From: Delphinapterus leucas
Taxonomy: Eukaryota > Chordata > Mammalia > Artiodactyla > Monodontidae
NCBI RefSeq assembly: GCF_002288925.2
Contig: NW_022098026.1
Span: 21,133,190 to 21,197,189 of the forward strand
Reading direction: 5' to 3'
DNA length: 64,000 nt
Shown here: positions 1-12,029 of the stretch, piece after piece
How positions within the stretch are numbered: the stretch's first letter is position 1
Layout: every line of letters begins with the position of its first letter
Made by a program: the position numbers and the translations under genes
The notes under the pieces: model-generated
Seen by the model: only the letters and a program-made list of their open reading frames with translations
Databases searched by the model: none
What the model was told of the DNA's origin: nothing

Positions 1-149
1 ACAAAGTAAACAAAAACGTGCATATCCCCAGTCAATACACTGAAACAGTACGGTAAAAACTTCAGTTAACCGTAACTTTACATTTGTCTAGAATATGTGT
101 TCCTACACTCCACATTAAAACAAAGAAGAAAGGACAATGACGAACTGGA

Positions 150-1372
150 GGATTTTAAAGTCTTCTCACCATAAAAACTAGAAGAGAACATAGGCAAAAC
201 ATTCTGATATAAATCGTACCAATGTTTTCTTAAGTCTGTCTCCCAAGGCAATAGAAATGAAAACCAAAATAAACAAATGAGACCTAATCAAACTTACAAG
301 CTTTTTGCACAGCAAAGGAAACCATAAAAAAAACGAAAAGACAAATCTACAGACTGGGAGAAAATATTTGTAAATGATGTGACTGACAAGGGCTTAATTT
401 CCAAAATACACAAACAGCTCATACAACTCGACAACAAGAAAGAAACAACCCATTCGAAAAATAGGCAGAAGACCTAAGTTGACATTTCGCCAACAGGCAC
501 ATGAAAAGATGCTCAACGTTGCTAATTATTAGAGAAATGCAAATTAAAACTACAATGAGGTACCACCTCACGCCAGTCAGAATGGCCATCATTAAGAAGT
601 CTACAAATAAGTGCTGGAGAGGGTGTGGAGAAAAGGGAACTCTCCTGCACTGTTGGTGGGAATTTAAGTTGGTATAACCACTGTGGAAAACAGTATGGAG
701 GTTCCTCAGAAAACTAAAAATAGAGTTACCATATGATCCAGCAATCCCACTCCTGGGCATATATCCACACAGAACTATAATTCAAGAAGATACGTGCATC
801 CCTATGTTCACAGAAGCACTGTTCACAATAACAACCTAAGTCTCCAGCGACAGATGAATGGATAAAGAAGATGTGGTACATGTACACAGTGGAGTACTAC
901 TCAGACATTAAGAAAACCCCCAAAATAATGCCATTTGCAGCAACATGGATGCAACTAGAGATTAGCATACTAAGTCAGTCAGAAAGAGAAAGACAAATAC
1001 CATATGATAACACTGATATGTGGAATCTGAACTAGGACACAAATGAACCTATCTACAAAACAGAAACAGACTCACAGACACAGAGAATAGACTGGTGGCT
1101 GCCAAGGGAGAGTGTGGTGGGGGAGGGCTGGATTGGGAGTTTGGGGTTAGCAGATGCGAACTGGTACATAAAGGAATGGATAAATAACAAGGCCCTAACT
1201 TATAGCGCAGGGAACTATATTCAATATCCTGTAATAAAGTATGACGGAAAAGAATATGAAAAGAATGCATATATATGTATAACTAACTGAGTCACTGCTG
1301 TACAGCAGTAATTACCACAACATTGTAATTCAACTATACTTCAATAAAAAATAAAAGCGTAAAAAAATAAAG
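150..1372 (+). mobile_element. L1 LINE, 5'-truncated (end of ORF2 plus 3' UTR)
   Basis: The stretch from about 345 to 1000 translates, with stops and frameshifts, to the C-terminal part of L1 ORF2 (for example the region encoding a short motif around IQLLGIYPE-type sequence near 730-770). It is followed by an L1 3' UTR ending in aataaaaaataaaag. The left edge is blurred and I found no clear target-site duplication. It lies antisense to NR3C1 in intron 4. Confidence 0.85.
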
Positions 1373-3416
1373 ATCAAAGGAAAAAAATTAAAAATCATCT
1401 TCTATACTCAATATATAATCAGTTTAATTTCTTACTGCTTATCTAAGAACTGAGGCTTCAAGCTCAGAAAGGCCTACTGAGCCCAACCAACTGTGTTGTG
1501 CTGACTATGTACTATTTTCACATAACTGTGGCAAGGAGTCGTTAATTGAATTAGTTAAGCGATCACTATTTTTAATCACAATTTAGTTAATAAGATTTTT
1601 CTCTAAGTTCCTGACCCCTTGGAGCATACAGGACATTAGCAGTCAATATATGATCTCTACAGAAGTGTTCACGAGTCTGTGATAGCTCCATTTCATTCTT
1701 AAGTAAAGAAATCTTATTTAGCTTAAAACTTAGCTTAAAAATATTAGTTATGAAATCTGATACCATAAGCCTCCTTGCCTGTAAGTTCCACTTGACCCTC
1801 ATGACAAAAATAAAACTATAATTAGGAATAATTACAATACACCTTAAAATGAAAAAACATTTAGGATCACCATTAAAAAACTTACTGTACTCAAATGCCA
1901 GGCACTTTAAGCAGTGAAGGAGGTTGCCTTAAAATAAATCTTGAGAGTCACTTGGTATGGAGCAACAGTATCAAAATACAGCACTTGCGGTACTAAATTA
2001 CATTTATGGAGAGCACTGGGCTCTGAGAGAGTTGACTGCTTCTGCAAAATTACTCTGAGAGGGCTATCGTGAAACTGCTTAGGGGAAACACTCCGATGAA
2101 CAAGAGAACGTTTTTAAAGATTGTTTAAAGAAAAACAAAGAAGTTCAGCCATGTGTTTCATGCCCAAGTACTAAGTATTATTAAGTGTTATTGCCCACCA
2201 AATACTTCTGGGACACACACATACCTACTCCAAATAAAAGTTTTATATATACTGGAATAATTAAAAACAAAAGTGAGGCTTTCACACTAAAACCACATAT
2301 ACACAAAAACTCTATTAAAGCCTTTCTTTAAATTTTTCTACAAGTAGAGCTACATTATCAACTGCATGATATGTGCTACCTAATAGCTAATATATGATTA
2401 AATAACAAACTAGAACTGTGTAGTGTAAGTGGACATAAGGTTAATAATCTTGGTCCTACTTGAAGGTGGTTTTAATATGAGGGTCCAAAATAACCTCTTT
2501 GAGTAGAAGAATGTATATCAGAGACTAGCATGTAGTAGCTCTTGACAAAGGCTAGTTTCCCCAGTATTCTGATATTTTATATGACAACTTATAGAAGCAT
2601 ATGCAGTGTGGTTGCTTTTTATTTCAGTGTTTTGAGAAATTGCAGCTTAGTTCAAATTGTACGTTTAAATCTTATTCTTTCAAAAAAGTTGACTTTTCAA
2701 TGGAAGACCTGATTAGAAATGGCAGTGATGGTATATTTGATAATACGGAGAAAATGAGATGTCACTCGCTGCCTTGGTCTTCTGGTGAGGTAAAGGCAAA
2801 GGGCACTACAGCTGTTACTAAATTGTAAGAAGGAGGAGAAATGGGACAAACTTACTAACCTGGTCCATCAGAATCATTATTTTATAGGTGATATATCTTA
2901 TTTCTTTTGAATAAAAAAATTCCCTTATACTTGGGATAGGGGAGGAATTGCTCAAAAGAGCATTATATGCTTAAAGCTCCAAAGATCAAAGTAAAGCTTG
3001 ATGTGTATTTGGGAAAGCATCTAAAATGTTACTGGGTAAGCAACCACACTATATTAGTGATATGACAGAATTTTATTTGAGCTTGTCCTTTGAGTAAACT
3101 TATTTCTAAATATAAAATAGCTGAGATGAAAACAATGGGGATTAAAGGAAAGTAGAAAAACTGGGGCTGGAGAAAAAAATACATAAACCAAGCACTAAAA
3201 CCTGACATGCGCTAATATATATTTATTTAAATGGTGAGAGAACAGAAAAATGAAACTAAAATACGCACAGAGATGTGATATGTAAGAAAGTTAGGAATAA
3301 CTATCTGGTTTTCTTTGTAACAAGAAGAAATTATCCTTGTGGTAGTGAAAGTGAACTTCTACATGAATGTGTAATCTCTGTAGCTTTTGTAACACCTACA
3401 AGAAGATGGGCATTTG
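1373..3416. other. Intron 4 of NR3C1, no recognisable feature
   Basis: This is AT-rich single-copy-looking intron. The open frames in it are short and without recognisable domains. I see no exon, RNA gene or clear repeat. Confidence 0.6.
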
Positions 3417-3427
3417 TCATTTTCTTT

Positions 3428-3571
3428 TTTCTTTTTTTTAAAATATTTTTGGGGTTTTGTGTTTTTGGCCGCACCGTGCAGCATGCAGGATCTTAGTTCC
3501 TCAACCAGGAATTGAACCCATGCCCCCTGCATTGGGAGCGCAGAGAACCGCTGGATCACCAGGGAAGTCCC
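3428..3571 (-). mobile_element. tRNA-Glu-derived SINE (older CHR-type)
   Basis: On the minus strand it begins gggacttccctggtgatcc, contains the tRNA-like promoter region and ends in an A-rich tail (T-rich at 3428-3440 on the plus strand). It is flanked by an 11-bp repeat, tcattttcttt, at 3417-3427 and about 3578-3588, the target-site duplication. Divergence from the younger copies in the window is clear. Confidence 0.85.
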
Positions 3572-3889
3572 AGCTATCATTTTCTTTAAAGCAATGTTTA
3601 ACACGTTGACACTCTGTAATAAAGTGATTGGTGTGTCATGAAGGTCTGTAAAACATGGTGAAGAAAAGACTAATTTAATCTGTCTTTTTTGCTATCGAAG
3701 TAATATGAAGAACTGAGAAGATAATGTTGTGTGTCTGGTTTGGGGAATTAGACTACAGTCACACCCATAAATCTACTTTATATTTAAAAACATATACACA
3801 CAGTGTGTACTAGATAGCACCAACAGTCTCTCTTCTGTCAAAAGAACCACATGGTTTCCATTCTCCCTCTAATATCACCATATTCGACA

Positions 3890-4215
3890 AGATCAGTCTT
3901 TCCAAAATACAAGTCTGATCATGTCTCTGCCCTTATTTTCCACCTACTCCTACTCAACTTATCTAGATTTAAAATTCAATGTTGCTTCTTCTAGGAAGCT
4001 TTCCCTGCCTTTTAGGACAGAATTAGGTGACCTTCCTTTTGCTCCTGTAGCTCTCTATTCCTTTTGTAGTGTGCTGTATGTACCATTTTGTGATTGACTC
4101 TGCAACCTAACTAGACAGTAAAGTACTTGAATACAGGCACTATTTTACTGATGTTCAATGCAGACACTGTTTTACGTCTAGTGCTTGCCTTGGTGAGTAC
4201 TTGTTGAATCAAAGT
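3890..4215 (+). repeat. L2 LINE 3' end, ancient
   Basis: The text follows the familiar L2 3' end: a pyrimidine-rich stretch with gaagctttccctgcctt, then the agacagtaaagtacttgaatacag region, and a close with gtgagtacttgttgaatc. It is diverged and was assigned by pattern memory only. Confidence 0.6.
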
Positions 4216-4995
<780 letters not shown>

Positions 4996-5179
4996 CAGGC
5001 CTTAAAGGATATTTTTATGGAGAGGCTCTTTGCTGTTGTTGTTGTTTTGGGTGGAACATAGCCAAGGACCAAAGGCATTGATTAAGAAACATATAGTGTA
5101 CTTTCTTACATTCATTACAAAGTTGAGAGGTCAACTTAAAATAAAAAGCCTTTCATATTCTGTTTGACAAACATAGTTC

Positions 5180-5480
5180 ATTAAAAAACTTTACTGCAGT
5201 ATACATATAGAAAAGCTCACAAATCCTAAGTGTGCCACCTAACCTAATAAATTTTCATAAGCCAAACACTTCCATGTAATCAGCTCTCATATCAAGAAGC
5301 AGAACAGTTCCCCCACAAACCCTCTTGTTGCCCCCTTCCAGTCCCTACCTACCAGGGGTAACCTCTTTCTTGATAAGCTGTTCTTTAAATTGTGCTTTAA
5401 ACAGTTGTTTCTTCTAACAATTACAGAAGATCTCTGTATTTTATTTATTCTATTTATAGAAGATCTCATTATTTTATTAT
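5180..5480 (-). repeat. Old L1M 3' UTR fragment
   Basis: The pattern agctcacaaatcctaagtgt, aataaattttcataa and the run about cccccttccagtccctacc matches the reverse complement of an old L1M 3' UTR widely seen in mammals. It is in intron 3 and highly decayed. Confidence 0.5.
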
Positions 5481-5870
5481 GACTTCTAACTTAATGCTAA
5501 GGAGGACTAGAGAAAGAGGAAACTGGTTTAAAAATACTGTGAGAGTCGCAAAAGGAAAATGACCTTAATTCAGCATTGCACCACCGTATGCAAATAAAGC
5601 GTGCTCCCCTCCCAAATTTTTAAATAAAGTGATAGGTAAACACTTAAATTATGTTAAGGTTGCCAGCAATTAGTTAGGTGTATCACAGACTTGGCAAACT
5701 AAGCTACTGTATATAGGACTTAGGGAGATTTGTTCATTATTTCACATGCTTTTTGACTCCAAATACTAAAGATCGTTACTGTTTAAAATCTTCTGCCACC
5801 CAGTATTAAATGTGCTAAGAGGCAGAAATGCAGTTTTCACCTGTCAAAAATTTTCAAGGAAAATTTAAAA

Positions 5871-6147
5871 GGGACTTCCCTGGTGGCGCAGTGGTTCAGG
5901 ATCCGCCTGCCAAAGCAGGGGACACAGGTTCGAGCCCTGGTCCGGGAAGATCCCACATGCCGTGGAGCGACTAAGCCTGCGGGCCATAGCTACTGAGCCT
6001 GCGCGCCTAGAGCCCGTGCTCTGCAGCAAGAGAAGCCACCACGATGAGAAGCCCGCGCACCGCAACGAAGAGTAGCCCCGGCTCACCACAACCCGCGCAC
6101 AGCAACGAAGACCCAATGCAGCCAAAAATAAATAAATTAATTAAAAA
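5871..6147 (+). mobile_element. CHR-type SINE, long form
   Basis: It starts gggacttccctggtggcgca, has the tRNA-Glu-like B-box region (ggttcgagccc), then the long unrelated body with repeated 'actgagcc' and 'gaagcc' motifs. It ends gcagccaaaaataaataaat. Antisense open frames within it are artefacts. It lies in intron 3, about 0.9 kb upstream of exon 4. Confidence 0.92.
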
Positions 6148-7399
6148 GAACAACAAAAAAAGGGACAGACAGAAAGTCTTCCTACCCTCTCCCTCCCCTC
6201 AATTGTACCCTCTTTTGTTGAAGAAAACTATCTGAAGATTTGCTAGCCTGGCAAAAACTGAAAGGATCCTCCTACACAAGACCAGCATATCTAAATAGAT
6301 ACACTAGATAATTAAGAGTCTGTGTCTTTACACTAGAGGGGATGGTCTTCAGAAGACTACAGGACATTTGTCTTCTCAAAAATAAATCATATTCAAAGAA
6401 AAGAGAAAAAATCATAATCATCAATTCATTAGGTTGAATATACCTAGTCTCATTTCTGGGAAAAGATACTTTATGCACAGAATAATCTACTTGACCTGGA
6501 TGAAAATAAACTATATTCATTTCTTCCTAACATGTTATATCACACTGCTTGTTAAGCATTAGTTTGGGGTAGATGGTTAACTGTATCAGGTTCAATTCTT
6601 TGTGAGAAATAGGCCACAGAATTGACTAATGGTCTACAACTCAGCTTTGTTCCAGAGTTGTCCTCCAATGCCAAATGTCTGTACGAGCTGTTTCAATTCC
6701 TTTCTGTATTGTGTAAGTTTGCTAGCTTCTTTACTTGGACATGAAATGGAAGCACTAATGCCATAATTCTAGCCTCTATACAGTTTAAGTAGGAACAACA
6801 GATGCCATCGTAATTGAAGCACTTATAATACACAGAAGTTCTACCCCATAAGAATATCCCTGAATCACTGTCCTGTAGTTAATTGAAAAAATTACTCATT
6901 GCTAAACACAGAAAAAGTTTCAGTGTGTTATTTGTGTCTAACCAAAAGATGAGAATGTGCATGTTATGCTAATAATGATTTCTTTATCCCAGGCATGTCT
7001 CGAGCACAATTAAGAATCTGAGCTACACGATCAGGGGGCATTGTACCTTCGTAAGTTCAAATCAGCTCTTTCTGGTTATTAGTATGAAGTTGGACAAGCC
7101 TTTGGGTGTGTTATCTCTAAAAAGAATAGTGGTCACTGTTTACAAGGCATGGACATGTACCACTAATAGTCACTCCCTGTCAATCATTTTGATAAGACAA
7201 TAAGACATCTTAGTTTGGAATTCCTGTGTCCTTTACCACTTGGTAAATTCCCTTTCTAACTAAAGAGAGAGAGTAGATGTCAGGAGAAGAGCCTTCGGGC
7301 CAGCTGGAATTTCTCAACATTGTTTTGTTTGCATTGTATTTATATTTTTATGGTAAAAATCTATTTTTGGCAATTGATTCTATTTCTATTTCTGGTAGA
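6148..7399. other. Intron 3 stretch, mostly unassigned
   Basis: No repeat family was recognised with confidence. One 30-codon minus-strand stretch at 6964-7056 reads unusually protein-like and is listed separately. The rest has scattered stops in all frames. Confidence 0.5.
6964..7130 (-). pseudogene. Possible fossil coding fragment, family not recognised
   Basis: On the minus strand the frame ending at the stop 6964-6966 reads YEGTMPPDRVAQ, then ILNCARD and MPGIKKSLLA before a TAA. The same frame continues upstream past an in-frame TGA at 7057-7059 as QRLVQLHTNNQKELI. The mix of residues and the continued frame look like decayed protein rather than random translation. I do not recognise the protein, and there is no visible poly-A tail or target-site duplication. 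A chance open stretch is possible. Confidence 0.3.
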
Positions 7400-7916
7400 T
7401 GTGGTAGCCAGCCTCCAAGATGGCCCCCAGTGGTCTCTGTCTCCTGGTATTCACACTCTTAGATAGTCCCTTCCCAAACTATACCAGCACTGGTCTGTGT
7501 GACTGATAAAATACAGCCCAAGTGACAAGTATATCACATCTGAGATTAAGTTATAAAGATATTATGTTCCCGTATTTGTCACAGCCTCTCTTGTGGATCA
7601 TTTGTTCCAGGGGAGGCCAGCTGCTATGTTGAGAGCAACACTAGAGGAGGCCCACATAATGAGGAACTGAAGCTTCCTGCGAAAAGCAATGTTAATGGGC
7701 TGGGAAGTGGATCCTCTAGCCCCACTCAAGCCTTCAGATGACTGCAGCTTCCACCAACAGTCTGAATGTAACTTCATGAGAGTCCCAGGACTACCCAGCT
7801 AATAAGCTGCTCCCAAATTCCCGACTCTCAGAAGCTGCGTGATATAATAAACATCTCTTGTTTTAAGCTACTCATTTTGGGGGTAATTTGTCACACATCA
7901 ATAGATAACTGATACA
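7400..7916 (-). mobile_element. MLT1-type MaLR solo LTR
   Basis: On the minus strand it begins tgtatcagttatctattga and ends taccaca, with the characteristic internal text 'tcatctgaaggcttgagtgg', the signature of mammalian MLT1 LTRs (ERVL-MaLR). The 5-bp flanks gtaga (7395-7399) and gtagg (7917-7921) look like a target-site duplication with one change. No internal retroviral sequence is attached, so this is a solo LTR in intron 3. Confidence 0.85.
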
Positions 7917-8159
7917 GTAGGGATAGTAAAGTTGTTTTAAAATAAAGTTATAAAGAAGAGTGATCCAAGATTAGGTAGTAAATAGAACAGTGATGCTTGG
8001 ACATGATCAAGATAATGAAAGTGGTATAGGAATGGGCAACACAGCAAAGGGGATGTCCTACGGTTTTCTGTAGTTTGTATACCCTATTGGAAGTATCCAA
8101 GTTTCAAATGTGAACTGTGACTGTCAGCTTGAGCATCTTTCTTTACTGCTCTCAAAAAC

Positions 8160-8412
8160 AGTGTGGTATAGTGCAAAGTGCACTTGGCCAAGGGCCAGGA
8201 AGCCCTTGGTCTGATTTGCAGCTCTACTGCCTAGCTGTGTGATCTTAGTAATGTTTATTAACCTTTCTGAACCCCCTGTTTCTCCATCTGTAAAGCTGGA
8301 AAATTAGCACCTACCTTGCTGTGCTTCTGCAAGGGTTAAAGGCAGTTGTGTAGAAGGTTCTTAAAATAGTGCCTAGCACATTGTAAGCACTCAATAAACA
8401 CTAGCTAGTAAA
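8160..8412 (+). repeat. MIR SINE, nearly full length
   Basis: It follows the MIR order: gtggtatagtgcaaag start, core with ctagctgtgtgatctta and tttctccatctgtaaag, and a close with agcactcaataaacac. It is ancient and diverged. Confidence 0.85.
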
Positions 8413-8489
8413 TAATTCCCTTGTTATTGCTTTCATCTCAGTATTTAACTAGATTATAAACTGCCAGGAGATGTGATTTTTATCCTTTC

Positions 8490-8690
8490 AGGAAGTCAGT
8501 ATAGCATTGAGATTAAGAGCCTGTTTGGAGACAGCTATGTTTGAATCCTAGCTCTGTCAAACTGTGTGAGCTTCAGTTTCCTAGTCTATCAAATATGGAT
8601 CATAATAGCATCTAAGCTCCCACAGAGCTGTTAATTAAGTGGTATGACATATAAAACATAGTGCTTGGTACATCGTGAATGAAGGGTAGC
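8490..8690 (+). repeat. MIR SINE
   Basis: A second MIR lies about 80 bp from the first in the same orientation: tagcattgagattaagagc start and cttcagtttcctagtctatc core. The 3' part (tagtgcttggtacatcgtga) is weakly preserved. Confidence 0.75.
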
Positions 8691-8699
8691 TGATATCCA

Positions 8700-9650
8700 T
8701 CTTCATTATGACCCACCAACAAAGATTATATGCAATTTGTGCAAAGGGAACATAAGAAAAAGGGACTCAGTGAAAAAAAAGATCATTCAGCTGGTATACA
8801 TCTAAAGAAATGGAGCTACCCAAATTCTTCTCTGTATGCAAAAAAGCAACTCCTAGAATAATGAATAAAAAAATTCAAAATATCAATCCTCGATCTGGGT
8901 TGTATGGATAATAAATGAGTAAAACTTTTGCAGATTTCCTAAAAATATTTAAATGTTTGGGTATTTACAATACTTTGCCAGTTTGGTGGACAACCTATAA
9001 TATCTAGCAGGTGTTAAAAATGGAATGAATGTAGTGTAATGAAAATCATACAAGCTTCATCTTTGTAAGCGTTCAAGAAAGTGCTCCAAAATATGTATCT
9101 GGACTTAAAAACAGATTTCTATCATGTCTAGAAAGGAAAAGTAGAACTGCCATGAGTTGGTTTAGCAAATGATTACAGAATTTTAGAGCTGGAAGTGACC
9201 CTGGAGAAAATTTAAGTCCAAATAAAGGATTTACTTAACACAGTTCACATTTTAACCTTTTCTTATTAATCATGTAATCTAGCTATCATATTTAACTGAA
9301 ATACTTATATGATATACATTTTGAAATAGTATAGCTAATATTCAATGAAATTTTACCTGAAAACAAGTATAAGAATTTAATTCTAAAGCAGAGATTAAGG
9401 CCAGAGGGCATATGGCCTACAGTGATGTCTTATTTGTAGTATGTTTAGCTTTTTTTTTTTTCTTTTTTAAATTGCATTTGGATGCTTTTAGGTAGGGCAT
9501 GCTTGCACTCTCTAACATAAATAACTGCCCTTCCTTGCCCAGTTGTATTATACTTGGCCAGAATGACCCACACTCAGTCCCTGTAGGCATTGGAATTGGA
9601 ATTTGTAGCCCTGTTTTAAGGAATGATTTTAGTTAAAATGAGGACAAATG
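8700..9650. other. Intron 3 stretch, essentially unassigned
   Basis: A short piece near 9175-9230 (cagaattttagagctggaag) resembles a fragment of an old interspersed repeat, but it is too short to name. Nothing else was recognised. Confidence 0.4.
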
Positions 9651-9666
9651 AAAAAAAATTTTTTTA

Positions 9667-9836
9667 GGGCTTCCCTGGTGGCGCAGTGGTTGAGAGTCTG
9701 CCTGCCGATGCAGGGGACATGGGTTCGTTCCCCGGTCTGGGAAGATCCCACATGCCGCGGAGCGGCTGAGCCTGCGCGTCCGGAGCCTGTGCTCCGCAAC
9801 AGTGAGAGGCCCGCGTACCGCAAAAAAAAAAAAAAA
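9667..9836 (+). mobile_element. CHR-2-type SINE with perfect 16-bp target-site duplication
   Basis: It begins gggcttccctggtggcgcag and ends aggcccgcgtaccgc plus an A tail. Compared with other short copies in the window it lacks the 'gtgagccatggc' segment and a second short piece near the 3' end. It is flanked by A8T7A at 9651-9666 and 9829-9844. Confidence 0.93.
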
Positions 9837-10549
9837 TTTTTTTAATTCCTGTATTTCTCTTAAGGCTCCATTGTCTCATTCTGAATTTCACGTTCAGAAT
9901 TAAAATTTGTCAATATTATTTTGATGTACAGAAATACTGTAATACTGTTGTCACTGCATTTATATATACCATGGAAAGAACTAATCAGTGAAGAAAGTGC
10001 TGAATAAAGTAAGGACAAGAAGAAGCTTCTGTCTGTGGTAAATAACATCTACTTTGTTAGAGACATTGCACTAATTGGGGGGGGCTTTACCTAATGACTC
10101 TACTCGGTAGTTGGATGATACCAAAGTGGTTAAAGCCTGCATCCCTGTGCTCTCTGCGGGATAACACAAGTAATTTTATAGTTTGTTAATATATGAAAAG
10201 CAATCCAAACAAAAGAAAATGACTCATCTAACTCTTAAGGACATGCAAACTCAACTGAAGCCAGATAATAATCTTTCTCGTACTGTGAATGAATACGTTA
10301 ATTTTTTAAAAATCTAATTATCTAATCAGAGCTTTAGGTAATCCATTCAGGCCACACTGCCTTCCAAATGCTTTACAAATAACTAAATTACAAAACAGTT
10401 TTTCCTAAGAGGATTCACTGGTCATATTAGAAAATTTTAGTGTGACTTCCAATAATTTGCTTATGGAATCAATTTTTCCTTCTGTAAGGAGCTGATGTGC
10501 AGGCTGAATCTGTAACAAGGGTAAAATTTACATGAATATAATACTTGTC

Positions 10550-10745
10550 AAGTGAAGTCACCTTCTCTAAAACACCTTCTTTCCTGACCTCCTCAGGCAG
10601 TTTGTCACTTGCTCCTCTGTATTATAATCTCTGTACCTTGTAACTGTTAACTCATCTTTCACTTCCAAGTACACTGTGACCTCCCAGAGAGCAGGGATCA
10701 GGTCTTACACCACATTTATATCACAAAGCACAGGCCTGGCTTATT
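10550..10745 (+). repeat. L2 LINE 3' end fragment
   Basis: The sequence gtcaccttctctaaaacacc, ttgctcctctgtattataat and cccagagagcagggatcagg follows the L2 3' end. It is diverged, in intron 3 about 0.4 kb downstream of exon 3. Confidence 0.6.
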
Positions 10746-11154
10746 GGAAAACAAAACAAAACACTTTTCCCCCCTCACAGTTCTCATTATCACTCATTTT
10801 TGCCAGACTGGAATAGTTGGTGGCTTTAAAACCAGCTAATTCATGGGAATTAAAGCCCATAATACTAACACAATGAGCACTAGTTACTGCTGAAACCTAA
10901 CACCATCATTTCACATGATAGCACTTTCTTAGTTATCTTCTGTTCTCTGACCATACTCCCTCCCTTCAGTTTACAGTTTTCTATTTTATTCTAGTTTGTT
11001 TTTTAAAGTATCTCTTCCCCACTAGGGCACTTAGGAGCTACCCTCCTCCCCCTGCTTTTACTGACTTCTAGCCTTAATGGGCTTTGCATATAATAGAAAT
11101 TTCAGAATCCACTCTGAGAAACAGGAACCAGAGAAATAAAAAAACTCTTCAAAA

Positions 11155-11168
11155 CACACACTACCTTC
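11155..11168 (-). promoter_or_regulatory. NR3C1: Tandem splice donor of exon 3 (GR-alpha / GR-gamma choice)
   Basis: On the minus strand the exon boundary reads GAAG then GTAGTGTGTG, so two GT donors lie 3 bases apart. Use of the first gives the ordinary Glu-Gly-Gln junction with exon 4. Use of the second keeps GTA and inserts one Arg between Gly and Gln. This is the change that defines the GR-gamma isoform known in human and other mammals. The sequence shows that the second site is available, not that it is used. Confidence 0.8.
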
Positions 11169-11328
11169 CACTGCTCTTTTGAAGAATACTTTACAGCTTC
11201 CACAAGTTAAGACCCCATAATGACATCCCGAAGCTTCATCAGAGCACACTAGGCAGAGTTTGGGAGGTGGTCCCGTTGCTGCTGAGGAGCTGGATGGAGG
11301 AGAGCTTACATCTGGTCTCATTCCAGGG
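11165..11328 (-). CDS. NR3C1: NR3C1 exon 3: first zinc finger of the glucocorticoid receptor DNA-binding domain
   Basis: NR3C1 is a ligand-activated transcription factor that moves from the cytoplasm to the nucleus and binds glucocorticoid response elements as a dimer. This 164-bp exon begins at 11328 after a ctttcttccttttttag acceptor and ends at 11165 before a gtagtg donor. It completes a Ser codon split by intron 2 and ends with the first base of the Gly codon shared with exon 4. It encodes a Ser/Pro-rich linker ([20 protein letters not shown]) and the first finger. The zinc ligands are the Cys pairs in CLVC and CGSC (human C421, C424, C438, C441). The P box GSCKV, which reads the response element, is intact, followed by FFKRAVE of the recognition helix. 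Open reading continues past the donor for about 36 codons, so intron retention would give a truncated product. From memory, human exon 3 is 167 bp with one more Thr codon in the linker. Confidence 0.97.
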
Positions 11329-11350
11329 CTAAAAAAGGAAGAAAGCAGTG
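11329..11350 (-). promoter_or_regulatory. NR3C1: Splice acceptor region of NR3C1 exon 3
   Basis: On the minus strand an almost pure pyrimidine tract (ctttcttccttttttag) ends in AG at 11330-11329. It is a strong, ordinary U2-type acceptor closing the very long intron 2. Confidence 0.8.
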
Positions 11351-11552
11351 TGACGATTTAACTGTCATGACTGTCACAGAAGTATCAAAATACAGTTCTC
11401 TTACCTTCTCACTCCACAGTGAGCATGTTCACACTGAACTCTGGCTTCAAGTACTAGCGAGCATTAAAAAATCCTACTTAGATATAGTCAAATAACGTTT
11501 TATTCTTCTATACAAAATTAAGAGTGAGGTAATTTCTTTTTAAGTATTCCCT

Positions 11553-11690
11553 GGGAGTTCCCTGGGGTCTGGTGGTTAGGATTTGGTACTTTCACTGCCG
11601 TAGTCCAGGTTCAATCTTTGGTCGGGGAACTGAAATCCCAGAAGCCATGGGGCGTGGCAAAAAAAAAAAAAAAAGAAAAAAAGAAACGTA
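11553..11690 (+). mobile_element. tRNA-Glu-derived SINE (older CHR-type)
   Basis: It starts gggagttccctggggtctgg, keeps a B-box-like ggttcaatctt, and ends gccatggggcgtggc plus an A-rich tail. The flanks gtattccct and gtatccctt are a degraded duplication. It lies in intron 2, 225 bp upstream of exon 3. Confidence 0.85.
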
Positions 11691-11756
11691 TCCCTTAAAA
11701 AGAATGGACTTAGATATTATAATTTTTAGTTGCTTGGGAGTTGTTTATAATCACCT

Positions 11757-11905
11757 TTACTAAAGTATCATTTACATACAATAACATTAACCATTTATAA
11801 GTGTACAATTGATGAGGTTTGTTAAATGGATAATTGTGTAACTACCACCATGATCGAGAGATATAGTAATATATTCCATCAACCGCCAAAGATTCCTTAG
11901 GACAT
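11757..11905 (-). repeat. Old L1M 3' UTR fragment
   Basis: The stretch tacaataacattaaccattt, aagtgtacaattgatgagg and actaccaccatgatcgag matches the reverse complement of a common old L1M 3' UTR. Confidence 0.55.
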
Positions 11906-12029
11906 CATTTTTTTTCCTCTAATTTTAAGATATTGTACAGGGATCTTTCTAATTTCATTCAAGTCTCATTACAATTCTACCCATTCCTCTGCTTGAGTTA
12001 AAATTTCTTACAATATACACATAATTTGT

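Noticed and set aside
8160..8690. Two neighbouring, similar segments as a possible tandem duplication
   Set aside because: Each matches the MIR consensus independently and they share no private differences.
11058..11321. 87-codon minus-strand open frame taken as a complete small protein
   Set aside because: Its first part is exon 3, but codons after 11165 are intron 3 read-through. The true exon ends at the donor, and its Met is internal to the receptor.
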